This document shows positions 16,106 through 23,161 of a DNA stretch of 34,092 bases, piece after piece. A model generated the notes under the pieces. It made no database searches. It saw nothing but the letters and a program-made list of their open reading frames with translations, and had not been told where the DNA came from. Within the stretch, counting starts at the first letter, position 1. Each line of letters begins with the position of its first letter. The DNA is from Actinomycetales bacterium (GTDB lineage: Bacteria; Actinomycetota; Actinomycetes; Actinomycetales; Dermatophilaceae): positions 1 through 34,092 of the forward strand of contig JAAYYA010000490.1 in the NCBI GenBank assembly GCA_012515595.1, written 5' to 3'. A program made the translations under genes and the position numbers.

Positions 16106-17380
16106 ATGACCATCGACATGACCGGGTTCCGGATCCGCAAACTCTCCGTCCTGGCCCTGGCGGCTGCCACACTGGCAGCGGGCGCGGCCCTCGCGCCCGC
16201 CTCCGCGTCGACCACCGGCGGACAGCCCGCCGCTGCCGAGTCGGCCAACAGATGGGGGAAACCGGACGTGGACGTGCGCTTCGCGACCTTCAACGCCTCG
16301 CTCAACCGCGGCGCCGAGGGGGAGCTCCTGGCCGACCTGTCCACACCGGACAACGAGCAGGCGCAGGTGATCGCGGAGATCATCCAGCGCAACGACCCCG
16401 ACGTGCTGCTGGTCAACGAGTTCGACTACGTCGAGGGCGGGGCCGCGGCCGAGCTGTTCCGCGACAACTACCTGGCGGTCGGGCAGAACGGTGCCGAGCC
16501 GGTCGACTACCCCTACTACTTCGTGGCGCCGTCGAACACCGGGATCCCCTCCGACCACGACCTCAACAACGACGGCGTGGTCGGCGGGCCAGACGACGCG
16601 TTCGGGTTCGGCCTGTTCCCCGGGCAGTACGGCATGGTCGTCTACTCCAAGTACCCGATCGACACCGCGAAGGTGCGCACCTTCCAGAACTTCCGGTGGA
16701 CGGACATGCCGCACAACCTGTTGCCGACCGAGTTCTACTCGCCGGAGGAGCGGGAGATCCTGCGCCTGTCGAGCAAGTCGCACTGGGACGTGCCGATCCG
16801 GATCGACCGCAAGAAGACGGTGCACTTCCTGGTGAGCCACCCGACGCCGCCCACCTTCGACGGGCCGGAGGACCGCAACGGGCGCCGCAACCACGACGAG
16901 ATCCGGTTCTGGGCCGACTACGTCGACAGCAAGCGCACGTCCTACTACATCTACGACGACGACGGGCGCCGCGGGGGCCTGGTGCCGGGCAGCGACTTCG
17001 TCATCGCCGGCGACCAGAACGCCGACCCGCTGGACGGCGACTCCTACGAGGGCGCCATCAACCAGCTGCTGGAGCACCGGGCGGTCAACGCCAAGACCCC
17101 GCCAGCCAGCGAGGGGGCCGTGGAGGCCAGCGCGCTGCAGGGCGGCATCAACCTGGAGCACCTGGGCGACCCGCGGTTCGACACCGCGGACTTCGCCGAG
17201 CCGCCGGGCAACATCCGGGTCGACTACGTGCTGCCCAGCAAGAGCCTGCGGATCCTGGACTCCGCCGTCTTCTGGCCGGTGTCCAGCGACCCCCTCTCCT
17301 GGCTGACCGGCACCTACCCCTTCCCCTCCAGCGACCACCGGCTCGTCTGGGTGGACGTCCGCCTGCCGCATATGCGGTGA
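16106..17380 (+). CDS. Secreted endonuclease/exonuclease/phosphatase-fold protein
   Basis: A 424-residue predicted exported metal-dependent phosphoesterase. After a signal peptide (about residues 1-36; RIRKLSVLALAAATLAAG) the EEP fold begins with VRFATFNASLNRG, then VLLVNEFDY (metal-binding Glu), a long insertion, VIAGDQNADPLDGDS and the C-terminal SSDHRLVWVDV. These match the conserved Asn/Glu, Asp-x-Asn and Ser-Asp-His blocks of the superfamily, so catalysis is likely intact. Members cleave DNA, phospholipids or other phosphoesters; extracellular DNA or phosphate scavenging is a family-level inference. An upstream in-frame start at 16004 exists, but ATG 16106 fits the signal peptide and the -10 box better. 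It is divergent from the SpoIID gene. Confidence 0.9.
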   Translation: MTIDMTGFRIRKLSVLALAAATLAAGAALAPASASTTGGQPAAAESANRWGKPDVDVRFATFNASLNRGAEGELLADLSTPDNEQAQVIAEIIQRNDPDVLLVNEFDYVEGGAAAELFRDNYLAVGQNGAEPVDYPYYFVAPSNTGIPSDHDLNNDGVVGGPDDAFGFGLFPGQYGMVVYSKYPIDTAKVRTFQNFRWTDMPHNLLPTEFYSPEEREILRLSSKSHWDVPIRIDRKKTVHFLVSHPTPPTFDGPEDRNGRRNHDEIRFWADYVDSKRTSYYIYDDDGRRGGLVPGSDFVIAGDQNADPLDGDSYEGAINQLLEHRAVNAKTPPASEGAVEASALQGGINLEHLGDPRFDTADFAEPPGNIRVDYVLPSKSLRILDSAVFWPVSSDPLSWLTGTYPFPSSDHRLVWVDVRLPHMR

Positions 17381-17430
17381 GGGACTCGGGCGCAGCCCCG
17401 CCAGGTAGTCGCAGACCGCGGTCGCCCACG

Positions 17431-17436
17431 TAGACT
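17431..17436 (+). promoter_or_regulatory. Candidate -10 box (TAGACT) of tRNA-Lys
   Basis: TAGACT lies 35 bases before the mature tRNA 5' end, giving an expected leader of about 25-30 nt. No clear -35 is present. Confidence 0.45.
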
Positions 17437-17447
17437 GACCGCCCGGA

Positions 17448-17469
17448 GCGCCGCCGACGTCGGCGGCGC
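17448..17469. repeat. Perfect 22-nt palindrome in the tRNA-Lys leader
   Basis: GCGCCGCCGAC is followed directly by its reverse complement, ending two bases before the tRNA. It could form a leader hairpin or a DNA-binding site. Confidence 0.75.
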
Positions 17470-17471
17470 CT

Positions 17472-17544
17472 GGGCCTCTAGCTCAATGGTTAGAGCTGCG
17501 GACTTTTAATCCGTAGGTTGTGGGTTCGAGTCCCACGGGGCCCA
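17472..17544 (+). tRNA. tRNA-Lys (anticodon UUU)
   Basis: The 73-nt cloverleaf folds completely. The acceptor GGGCCTC pairs with GGGGCCC (one G-U pair). The D-arm is GCTC/GAGC, the anticodon stem GCGGA/TCCGT with loop CTTTTAA (anticodon TTT at 17505-17507), and the T-arm GTGGG/CCCAC with loop TTCGAGT. The discriminator is A. It is followed by CCC, so the CCA tail is not encoded in full and must be added after transcription. The UUU anticodon reads AAA and AAG. No duplicated 3' end or integrase is seen, so the gene shows no sign of use as an integration site here. Confidence 0.97.
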
Positions 17545-17577
17545 CCCCGACGACGGTCCGTCCCGCGACACGCCCGA

Positions 17578-17638
17578 CCGGCAACGGCTGGGCCGTACCC
17601 GGGTACGAATGAGCCGCTGACCACCGGCGTGTTGCCGG
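17578..17638. repeat. Nested inverted repeats downstream of tRNA-Lys
   Basis: CCGGCAAC (17578-17585) pairs with GTTGCCGG (17631-17638), CGGCT (17585-17589) with AGCCG (17612-17616), and GTACCCGGGTAC (17595-17606) is self-complementary. It may act as an RNA structure ending or protecting the tRNA transcript. No T-run follows. Confidence 0.45.
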
Positions 17639-17724
17639 GACGCAGTGGTCTCGGGGCCGCGGCCGTCCGCACGCGGACGACCCGACATCCGGCCCGGCGA
17701 TCACCACCCGGACCATCGAGTCCT

Positions 17725-17755
17725 GGCGGGCACCGTGAGCCTCATGGTGCCCGCC
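17725..17755. terminator. Stem-loop with perfect 10-bp stem between tRNA-Lys and the convergent small gene
   Basis: GGCGGGCACC (17725-17734) pairs with GGTGCCCGCC (17746-17755), and part of the 11-base loop can extend the stem. It lies 15 bases beyond the stop of the minus-strand gene and downstream of the tRNA, so it could terminate both transcripts. There is no T-run, as is common for GC-rich actinobacterial terminators. Confidence 0.6.
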
Positions 17756-17769
17756 CGCTGCGGCGTCCG

Positions 17770-18006
17770 TCAGGCCGGGTCCCGCCAGTAGTTGTTGGCC
17801 GCCGCGATGGTCGCGAACTCGACCGCCACCACGTGCCCCGCCGCCGTGAGCGAGTCGGCACTCGTTGCGTAGCCGGGGCGCAGGAGATGCCGGACCTCGG
17901 CGTCGGGCTGGATCGCCCCGATCGTCTTGCGGGCGATCGCGATGGCGAGCTCGCGGCCCTCCTGTGGTGTGGCGGTGATCAGTGAATTGCCTGGAACGAG
18001 TTCCAC
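17770..18006 (-). CDS. Small hypothetical protein (78 aa)
   Basis: I do not recognise this protein. It is 78 residues, mixed alpha/beta by eye, with no signal peptide or membrane helix. The core reads AEVRHLLRPGYATSADSLT and the C-terminus VVAVEFATIAAANNYWRDPA. Codons are mostly G/C-ending from residue 12 on, but the first dozen (GAA, GTT, CCA, AAT, TCA) are AT-richer, suggesting a younger or less constrained N-terminus. The start is GTG with GGGAG about 11 bases upstream, so the exact start is less sure. Strong stem-loops flank it on both sides (17725-17755 and 18135-18173), which suggests an independently transcribed gene. Confidence 0.6.
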   Translation of the reverse strand: MELVPGNSLITATPQEGRELAIAIARKTIGAIQPDAEVRHLLRPGYATSADSLTAAGHVVAVEFATIAAANNYWRDPA

Positions 18007-18134
18007 GACGTTTCATCTCCCTGTGCAGCGTGCCCGCTCCGGCGGCGGGCCTCCTCAGCATCGTGGCATCGAGGGCGCCTTTCGGCCATCCTCCAATTCC
18101 TCTGAATGCGAAGAGGATTCTTGCCCAACGACGA

Positions 18135-18173
18135 CAACGGCTGGGAACCGCGGGGTGCGGTTCCCAGCCGTTG
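18135..18173. terminator. Rho-independent-like terminator with perfect 16-bp stem
   Basis: CAACGGCTGGGAACCG (18135-18150) and its exact reverse complement (18158-18173) enclose a seven-base loop. It starts 12 bases after the stop of the second S8 protease gene (minus strand), the expected place for its terminator. No long T-run follows. It is the strongest single stem in the window. Confidence 0.75.
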
Positions 18174-18185
18174 CGCTGGCGAGGG

Positions 18186-21100
18186 TCAGTCGCCGTAGAT
18201 GAGCGCCGCGATCTGCGCCTCGACGTCAGCCGAGACCGCGGTGAACCCACCGAGGATCACGATCTGGCGCGCCTCCAGCCGCTCCAGCTCCGCGAGCGTC
18301 GCCCTGGGGATGCGGTCCGGCTTGACCAGCAGGACCGGACCCTCCAGGTGGCCTGCCCGGGCGGCGCCGGCGAGCGCGTCCGGGAAGTCCAGGCCGGTGG
18401 CCACGAAAGCCACCCCGGTCCCGGGCTCGTAGTCCTGGGAGATCGCCGCGGCCGTGGCGTAGCGGTCGATGCCGCTCACCCGGTCCACGGTGCCCAGCGC
18501 CCCGAGGTCAGCCTCGACGCCGGCCGAGATCGCCTCGGTGCCTCCGAGCAGCACGATGTTGCCCGGTGTCAGCCGCTCCAGCTCGGCCCTGGTGGTAGCC
18601 GGGATGCGGTCCTGCTTGACCAGGAGCACCGGGCCGTCCAGGGCACCTGCCCGGGCAGCGCCGGCCAGCGCGTCCGGGAACTCCGTCCCGGTCGCGACGT
18701 AGACCGTGTCGACGCCCGGGTCGTGCACCGCGGAGATCTGGACTGCCGTGTCGTAGCGGTCCAATCCCGAGACCCGGGTGACGTCACCGTCGGTGAAGTC
18801 GCGCAGCGCGCTGGCCACCGAACCCTGGATCACGGTGTCGCCGCCGAGCACCACGATGTTCTGCGGCTCCAGCCGGCTGAGCTCGAACCGCGTCGCAGCC
18901 GGGATCGAGTCCGCACGGACCAGCAGCACGGGCGCACCCTCGCTGCCGGCGCGTGCCGCACCGGCCAACGCATCGGGGTAGTCGAGGCCGGTCGCGATGT
19001 AGACGGTCTCGACGCCCGGTGCGGTCTCGGCCGCGATCCGCGCCGCCGTGGCGAAGCGGTCGTCCCCGGTGTAGCGGATGACCTCGGGCGAGGTCGGGTC
19101 CGTGGCCTCGCTGCCGATGGTGAACGGCTCGCTGGTGAACGTCTCGGTGTGGGCCGGGTTCGCCGGGTCCCCGAGGGCCTTGAGCACGCTCAGCTCGAGG
19201 ATGTACTTCCCGTCGCTGACGACCTCACCCTCGACGGTGCCGTCCCAGGTGAGGGCCTCGAAGCTGCCCGTGGTCGCCGACCTGGCCAGGTAGTCCTGGG
19301 TGACCACAACGCCGACCTCCGCGCCCTGCGAGCCGTCGGCGTTGGCCTCGTATGCCGTGAGGGTCGCCGAGCGCGACTGGTGCGCCAGGTGCGCCAGGAT
19401 CGTCGGGACGTCCCCGTCCACCAGGGTGTAGACCGGCTCGTCGCCGGCACCGGTGTCGGGGAAGATGTTCCAACTCCCGTCCTTGACGCAGTCGACGCCG
19501 ATCAGCCGGTCGCACTCCACGAGCTGGCCCAGCACGGGCAGCACACCGGACGCTCCGGCGGTGAGCACCTCGATGCCCTGGTAGTCACCGGACAACCCGG
19601 CATACGGCACCCGCAGCGGGTCGCCCTCGGCGGGGGTGAAGGTGACCCAGCCGCTGTACATCCGGTGGGTACTCGCCGGCGGGGTGAACGTCAGCTCCAC
19701 GACCGTGGTCTCCCCGGCACCGACGGTCACCTCGGTCGGGCCGGACATCTCGGCGGGGTCGTAGAAGTAGCCCGGGGCGGTGCTCGGGGGTCCGACCGCG
19801 ACGGTCTCCGCGTTGTTGGCGATCGCATAGGTCACCGGCGCGTCGCCGTCGTTGGTCACCGACACCGACACCGTGTGCGGTCCTGCCTCGCCCTCGCCCA
19901 GGGCGAGAGCGCCGGGGCTGATCGAGGTCGTGGCCAGGATCGCGTCGTCCACGTCGACCAGGCCGGCACCCTGCCGGAAGGCCCCCTCAAGGAGACCAGC
20001 CCCGGGGTTGAGCGACCAGAGCGCCGGGTCCGCGTGGTTCTGCAGCGTGTCCCGCACCTCGGCGGGCGTCAGGGACGGGTCCGCCTGCAGGAGCAGCGCC
20101 ACCGCGCCCGCGACGTGCGGCGAGGCCATCGACGTGCCGCCGAGCGTGGCGTAGCCGCCGGCCTCCAGCGGGTAGGCGGACATGATGTTGCCGCCCGGGG
20201 CGCCGAGGTCCGGCTTGAGCTCGAGCTCGGCGGTCATGCCGTAGGAGCTGAAGCTCGAGATCAGACCGCCGGTCGGCGACGGGAGGCTGGTGACCTCGTC
20301 GGTCCAGGTCATGGTCGTCTCGCCGGCCACGATCCGACCGTCGATCAGCACGCCGTCGGACTGCTGGATGAAGATGACCGGGATGGTGATCGGCGGGTCG
20401 GCCGGCGTGGGCGGCTCGACAGTCGGGTTGATGAGCCCGGCGACGTTGTTGTAGATGATCACGGCCTCGGCGCCGGCCTCCTGACCCTGACGTGCCTTGT
20501 TGTAGAACGTGGCGTCGCAGGTGGGGTGGTCCGGGTGGAGCCCGCGCTGGATGATCACCGTGGTGTCCGTGAGGTCGGTGGTGATGGGCACACAGGCCAT
20601 GGCCTCGGGGCTGCCCGGGTCGCCGAGCCGGGAGAGCACCGTAGTGCCCTCGGTCGGTGTGGGCGCGGCACCGGTGGCGTTCACGTAACCGACCGGGGTG
20701 TCGTCCGGGCTGATGGTGACCGAGTTGACGGTGATCTGGACGTTGTCGTAGGACGCGACCCCGATGACCTTCTCACCGACACCGGGGGCACCGGCGGAGT
20801 AGAGGCCGTCAGCGCCGCTGTTGCCGATCGAGGCGACCACGACGACGCCGGCGTCGGAGAGCGCGTCGCCGGCGACCGCCGTCGGGTACTGCTTCCAGGT
20901 CATGAAGGAGGAACCGATGGACATGTTCACCACGTCCATGCCGTCCTCGTAGGTGCGCTCCATCGCCGCGAGCATGATCTCGGCCGTCGTGGAGCCGCCG
21001 CAGCCGAAGACGCGGTAGGAACCGAGCACGGCGTCCGGCGCCACGCCGACGACGCCGCCGGCGGCCGGGTCGCCGTTGCCGGCGGCGATGCCGGCCACGT

Positions 21101-21887
21101 GGGTGCCGTGGCCGTAGCAGTCGTCCGGGTTGACGTCGGGCACCGGCACCGGGTCGTAGGCGTCCGACGTGTAGTCGGCGTTAAAGGAGTCGCCGACCAG
21201 GTCGAGGCCGTACTGGATCTGGCTGGTGCGCCAGTTGGGGTGGAGCCCGTCGGTTGGCGTGCCGCCGCCGGCAAAGTCGGGGTGGTCGACATCGATGCCG
21301 GTGTCGATGATGCCGATCTTCAGCCCCGCTCCCGTGAAGCCCATGGCGTGCGCCTCGTCCACGCCGGTCATCCCGATGGCGGACGCCATCATCGGTGCCA
21401 TCGAGTCCGGGTCAACCTCCGGCGCGTCCACCAGGTAGACCGGGAAGATCGCCTCGACCTGGCTGGCCCCGGCGAGCGCCGCCAGATCCGTCTCCGACGC
21501 ATCGACCGACACGCCGTTCCACAGGTTGCGGTAGGTCTGCCGCACCTCCACGGTGGCCCCGAGCGCGGCCGCCTCCTGCAGGAAGGACTCCTGCTGGGCG
21601 GAGACCGCCTGGGCGCTGGCGCCCTCGACGACCGACTTGCCCGCGAGCTGCACGAAGTAGGCGGAGGCCACGCGCGGGGTGCCGGAGAGCGCACCCTCCT
21701 GCACGACGGTGCCGCTCGGACTGGGCTCGATGCCGTAGTCGGTGGCGTTGCCCAAGTCCTCGGGGTCGTCAGCGGTGGCGACCCCTGCCGCGAGCGAGGT
21801 GGCCACCAGGGCTGCCGCGGCGGCGGCGCCGATGCGTCGGCGCCTCCTCGCGGCGTTGGGGGTAGGTGGGTGTGATCGAGGTTTCAT
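18186..21887 (-). CDS. Secreted S8 subtilisin-like protease with PA domain and three CWB2 repeats
   Basis: A complete 1233-residue exported serine protease. An Arg-rich signal peptide (1-40) and an inhibitor-like propeptide (about 70-155; AYFVQLAGKSVV) precede the catalytic domain: Asp195 (IGIIDTGIDVDHPD), His260 (CYGHGTHVAGIAAG), oxyanion-hole Asn356 (ASIGNSGADG) and Ser586 (LGGTSMASPHVAG). A PA domain is inserted at about 410-525, as in lactocepin/C5a-peptidase-like subtilases. Fn3-like beta regions follow (about 640-930). Three CWB2 repeats start at about 937, 1037 and 1135; each carries PDALAGAARAG, and the two C-terminal ones also share GPVLLVK. Surface attachment to wall polymers is expected. 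The ATG has GGAGACC upstream. It lacks the LITGDVV-type N-terminal segment of the first protease, so the two are different subfamilies rather than a recent duplication. Confidence 0.95.
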   Translation of the reverse strand: MKPRSHPPTPNAARRRRRIGAAAAAALVATSLAAGVATADDPEDLGNATDYGIEPSPSGTVVQEGALSGTPRVASAYFVQLAGKSVVEGASAQAVSAQQESFLQEAAALGATVEVRQTYRNLWNGVSVDASETDLAALAGASQVEAIFPVYLVDAPEVDPDSMAPMMASAIGMTGVDEAHAMGFTGAGLKIGIIDTGIDVDHPDFAGGGTPTDGLHPNWRTSQIQYGLDLVGDSFNADYTSDAYDPVPVPDVNPDDCYGHGTHVAGIAAGNGDPAAGGVVGVAPDAVLGSYRVFGCGGSTTAEIMLAAMERTYEDGMDVVNMSIGSSFMTWKQYPTAVAGDALSDAGVVVVASIGNSGADGLYSAGAPGVGEKVIGVASYDNVQITVNSVTISPDDTPVGYVNATGAAPTPTEGTTVLSRLGDPGSPEAMACVPITTDLTDTTVIIQRGLHPDHPTCDATFYNKARQGQEAGAEAVIIYNNVAGLINPTVEPPTPADPPITIPVIFIQQSDGVLIDGRIVAGETTMTWTDEVTSLPSPTGGLISSFSSYGMTAELELKPDLGAPGGNIMSAYPLEAGGYATLGGTSMASPHVAGAVALLLQADPSLTPAEVRDTLQNHADPALWSLNPGAGLLEGAFRQGAGLVDVDDAILATTSISPGALALGEGEAGPHTVSVSVTNDGDAPVTYAIANNAETVAVGPPSTAPGYFYDPAEMSGPTEVTVGAGETTVVELTFTPPASTHRMYSGWVTFTPAEGDPLRVPYAGLSGDYQGIEVLTAGASGVLPVLGQLVECDRLIGVDCVKDGSWNIFPDTGAGDEPVYTLVDGDVPTILAHLAHQSRSATLTAYEANADGSQGAEVGVVVTQDYLARSATTGSFEALTWDGTVEGEVVSDGKYILELSVLKALGDPANPAHTETFTSEPFTIGSEATDPTSPEVIRYTGDDRFATAARIAAETAPGVETVYIATGLDYPDALAGAARAGSEGAPVLLVRADSIPAATRFELSRLEPQNIVVLGGDTVIQGSVASALRDFTDGDVTRVSGLDRYDTAVQISAVHDPGVDTVYVATGTEFPDALAGAARAGALDGPVLLVKQDRIPATTRAELERLTPGNIVLLGGTEAISAGVEADLGALGTVDRVSGIDRYATAAAISQDYEPGTGVAFVATGLDFPDALAGAARAGHLEGPVLLVKPDRIPRATLAELERLEARQIVILGGFTAVSADVEAQIAALIYGD

Positions 21888-22014
21888 GACAGGTCTCCGT
21901 GGGGGTAGGGAGGCAGAAACGAGGATGCGCCCGACCCTAGCGAGCCGACGACGCCGCTGGCTAGACCTGCCGGGACACCTTCCGGGCGGCGCCCCGAGCT
22001 GTGCGTCGGCGCCC

Positions 22015-22020
22015 TAGCCT
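22015..22020 (+). promoter_or_regulatory. Candidate leaderless-type -10 box (TAGCCT) of the methyltransferase gene
   Basis: TAGCCT is followed by exactly six bases and the ATG at 22027, identical to the arrangement before the murA-like gene. No ribosome-binding site is present. Confidence 0.55.
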
Positions 22021-22026
22021 GGGCTT

Positions 22027-22632
22027 ATGGTCGAGCCGAGTCAGTGGATGCGTCAGGTCGCGGCGGATCCGGAGCACTCCACGAGGTATGCCGATCGCTT
22101 CCGGCGACTGGTCGCCGCCGGGGCGGATGTGGTCGGGGAGGCGCGCCTGGTGGACGCGATGGCCCCGCGTGGGGCGCGGATCCTCGACGCCGGCTGCGGG
22201 GGTGGGCGGGTCGGTGCTCATCTGCACCGGGCGGGACACACCGTCGTGGGGGTCGACGTCGACCCGGTCCTCATCCGGGCAGCCGAGGAGGACTATCCCG
22301 GTCCACTCTGGATCACCGCGGACCTGGCGGAGCTGGATCTGCCGGCCCACGGCATACTCGATCCGTTTGACGTGATCGTCAGCGCCGGCAACGTGATGGC
22401 CTTCCTGGCACCGAGCACCCGGGGCGAGGTGCTGACGCGGCTGCGTCAGCACACGGCACCCGAGGGGCGGGTGGTCGTGGGTTTCGGCGCCGGCCGCGGC
22501 TACCCGTTCGCGGAGTTCCTCGCCGACGCCGAGGCCAACGGCCTCATCCCCGACGTGCTGCTGTCCACGTGGGACCTGCGACCGTTCCGCAGCGACTCCC
22601 CCTTCCTCGTGGCGGTGCTGCGCCCGTCCTGA
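22027..22632 (+). CDS. Class I SAM-dependent methyltransferase
   Basis: A 201-residue cytoplasmic methyltransferase with a Rossmann-type fold. Motif I is ILDAGCGGGRVGAHL (about residues 52-66), followed by the acidic end of beta-2 in VVGVDVDP, ITADLAELDLP (motif II region) and a post-I segment FDVIVSAGNVMAFL. The upstream helix (YADRFRRLVAAGADVVGEARLVDAMAP) is typical of small-molecule methyltransferases of actinobacteria. The substrate cannot be inferred. It is divergent from the second S8 protease gene, and the dodecin gene follows 84 bp later. Confidence 0.9.
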   Translation: MVEPSQWMRQVAADPEHSTRYADRFRRLVAAGADVVGEARLVDAMAPRGARILDAGCGGGRVGAHLHRAGHTVVGVDVDPVLIRAAEEDYPGPLWITADLAELDLPAHGILDPFDVIVSAGNVMAFLAPSTRGEVLTRLRQHTAPEGRVVVGFGAGRGYPFAEFLADAEANGLIPDVLLSTWDLRPFRSDSPFLVAVLRPS

Positions 22633-22660
22633 GACCGGTTGCGCGGACCACCGTGAGGAC

Positions 22661-22666
22661 TACGTT
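22661..22666 (+). promoter_or_regulatory. Candidate -10 box (TACGTT) of the dodecin gene
   Basis: TACGTT fits TANNNT and would give a 5' leader of about 45 nt before the dodecin ATG. The ribosome-binding site CGGAGGA is well placed. Confidence 0.35.
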
Positions 22667-22716
22667 GGGAGCAGTGCCGGGCGACCGGCGTCCGGCCCGA
22701 CGCCCGGAGGATCACC

Positions 22717-22929
22717 ATGGCCAACCACGTCTACGCCGTCTCGGAACTCGTGGGCAGCTCCCCAGACGGCGTGGAGGCCGCCGTCAACAACGCCCTGGCC
22801 TCGGCCAGCCAGACCGTGCGCAACCTCGACTGGTTCGAGGTGACCGAGATCCGCGGTCACCTGGACGACTCTGGCACGGTCGCCGACTGGCAGGTGGGCA
22901 TCAAGCTCGGCTTCCGCGTCGAGAAGTAG
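22717..22929 (+). CDS. Dodecin family flavin-binding protein
   Basis: A 70-residue protein matching dodecins along its whole length: VYAVSELVGSSPDGVEAAVN, then ASQTVRNLDWFEV, IRGHL and a final WQVGIKLGFRVEK. Dodecins assemble into hollow dodecamers that store or buffer flavins (FMN, riboflavin breakdown products) in the cytoplasm. Trp39, which stacks on the isoalloxazine ring, and Gln59, which contacts it, are both present. The ribosome-binding site GGAGGA lies about six bases before the ATG. A 32-nt repeat array starts immediately after the stop codon. Confidence 0.95.
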   Translation: MANHVYAVSELVGSSPDGVEAAVNNALASASQTVRNLDWFEVTEIRGHLDDSGTVADWQVGIKLGFRVEK

Positions 22930-23057
22930 CCCGCGTCTCCGCCACCCGACGCGCTCGGTGGTCCGGAATCTCGCCACGCGACGCGCTCGGTGGCCCGGAA
23001 TCTCGCCATCCGGCGCGCTCGGTGGCCCGGAATCCCGCCACCCGGCGCGCTCGGTCG
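22930..23057 (+). repeat. 32-nt tandem repeat array, locus A3 (four units)
   Basis: Four contiguous 32-base units begin right after the dodecin stop: 22930-22961, 22962-22993, 22994-23025 and 23026-23057. Units 2-4 are nearly identical (CCGGAAT, then a variable middle, then CGCGCTCGGTGG; the last ends TCG). The 3' core is the same as at loci A1 and A2, while the 5' half is locus-specific. There are no spacers, so it is not a CRISPR array. Confidence 0.9.
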
Positions 23058-23118
23058 AGGTGTGGGGACCACAGGCGCGTGCCGTAGGTTGCGTGCGTCC
23101 AACCGCGACTCGATGGGG

Positions 23119-23137
23119 TAAGGTTGGACAAACCTTA
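23119..23137. promoter_or_regulatory. 19-bp palindrome resembling a DtxR/IdeR iron box upstream of the MMPL gene
   Basis: TAAGGTTGGACAAACCTTA has perfect 7-bp arms around a 5-base centre. It matches the DtxR/IdeR consensus TTAGGTTAGGCTAACCTAA at 14 of 19 positions. It also contains a TANNNT word (TAAGGT) that could be the -10, so a bound repressor would block transcription. A TetR- or MarR-family site is an alternative. Confidence 0.5.
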
Positions 23138-23161
23138 AACACCTGATGTGAGGAGTGGTGC

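Noticed and set aside
17472..17544. tRNA-Lys as an integration site of a mobile element
   Set aside because: I see no second copy of the tRNA 3' end, no integrase and no phage or plasmid genes nearby.
17982..21875. A 1297-codon open frame on the plus strand
   Set aside because: It is the antisense shadow of the second S8 protease; its product is low-complexity Arg/Gly/Asp/Val sequence without motifs.
22930..23057. Possible CRISPR array
   Set aside because: The 32-base units are directly adjacent with no unique spacers, and no cas genes are in the window.
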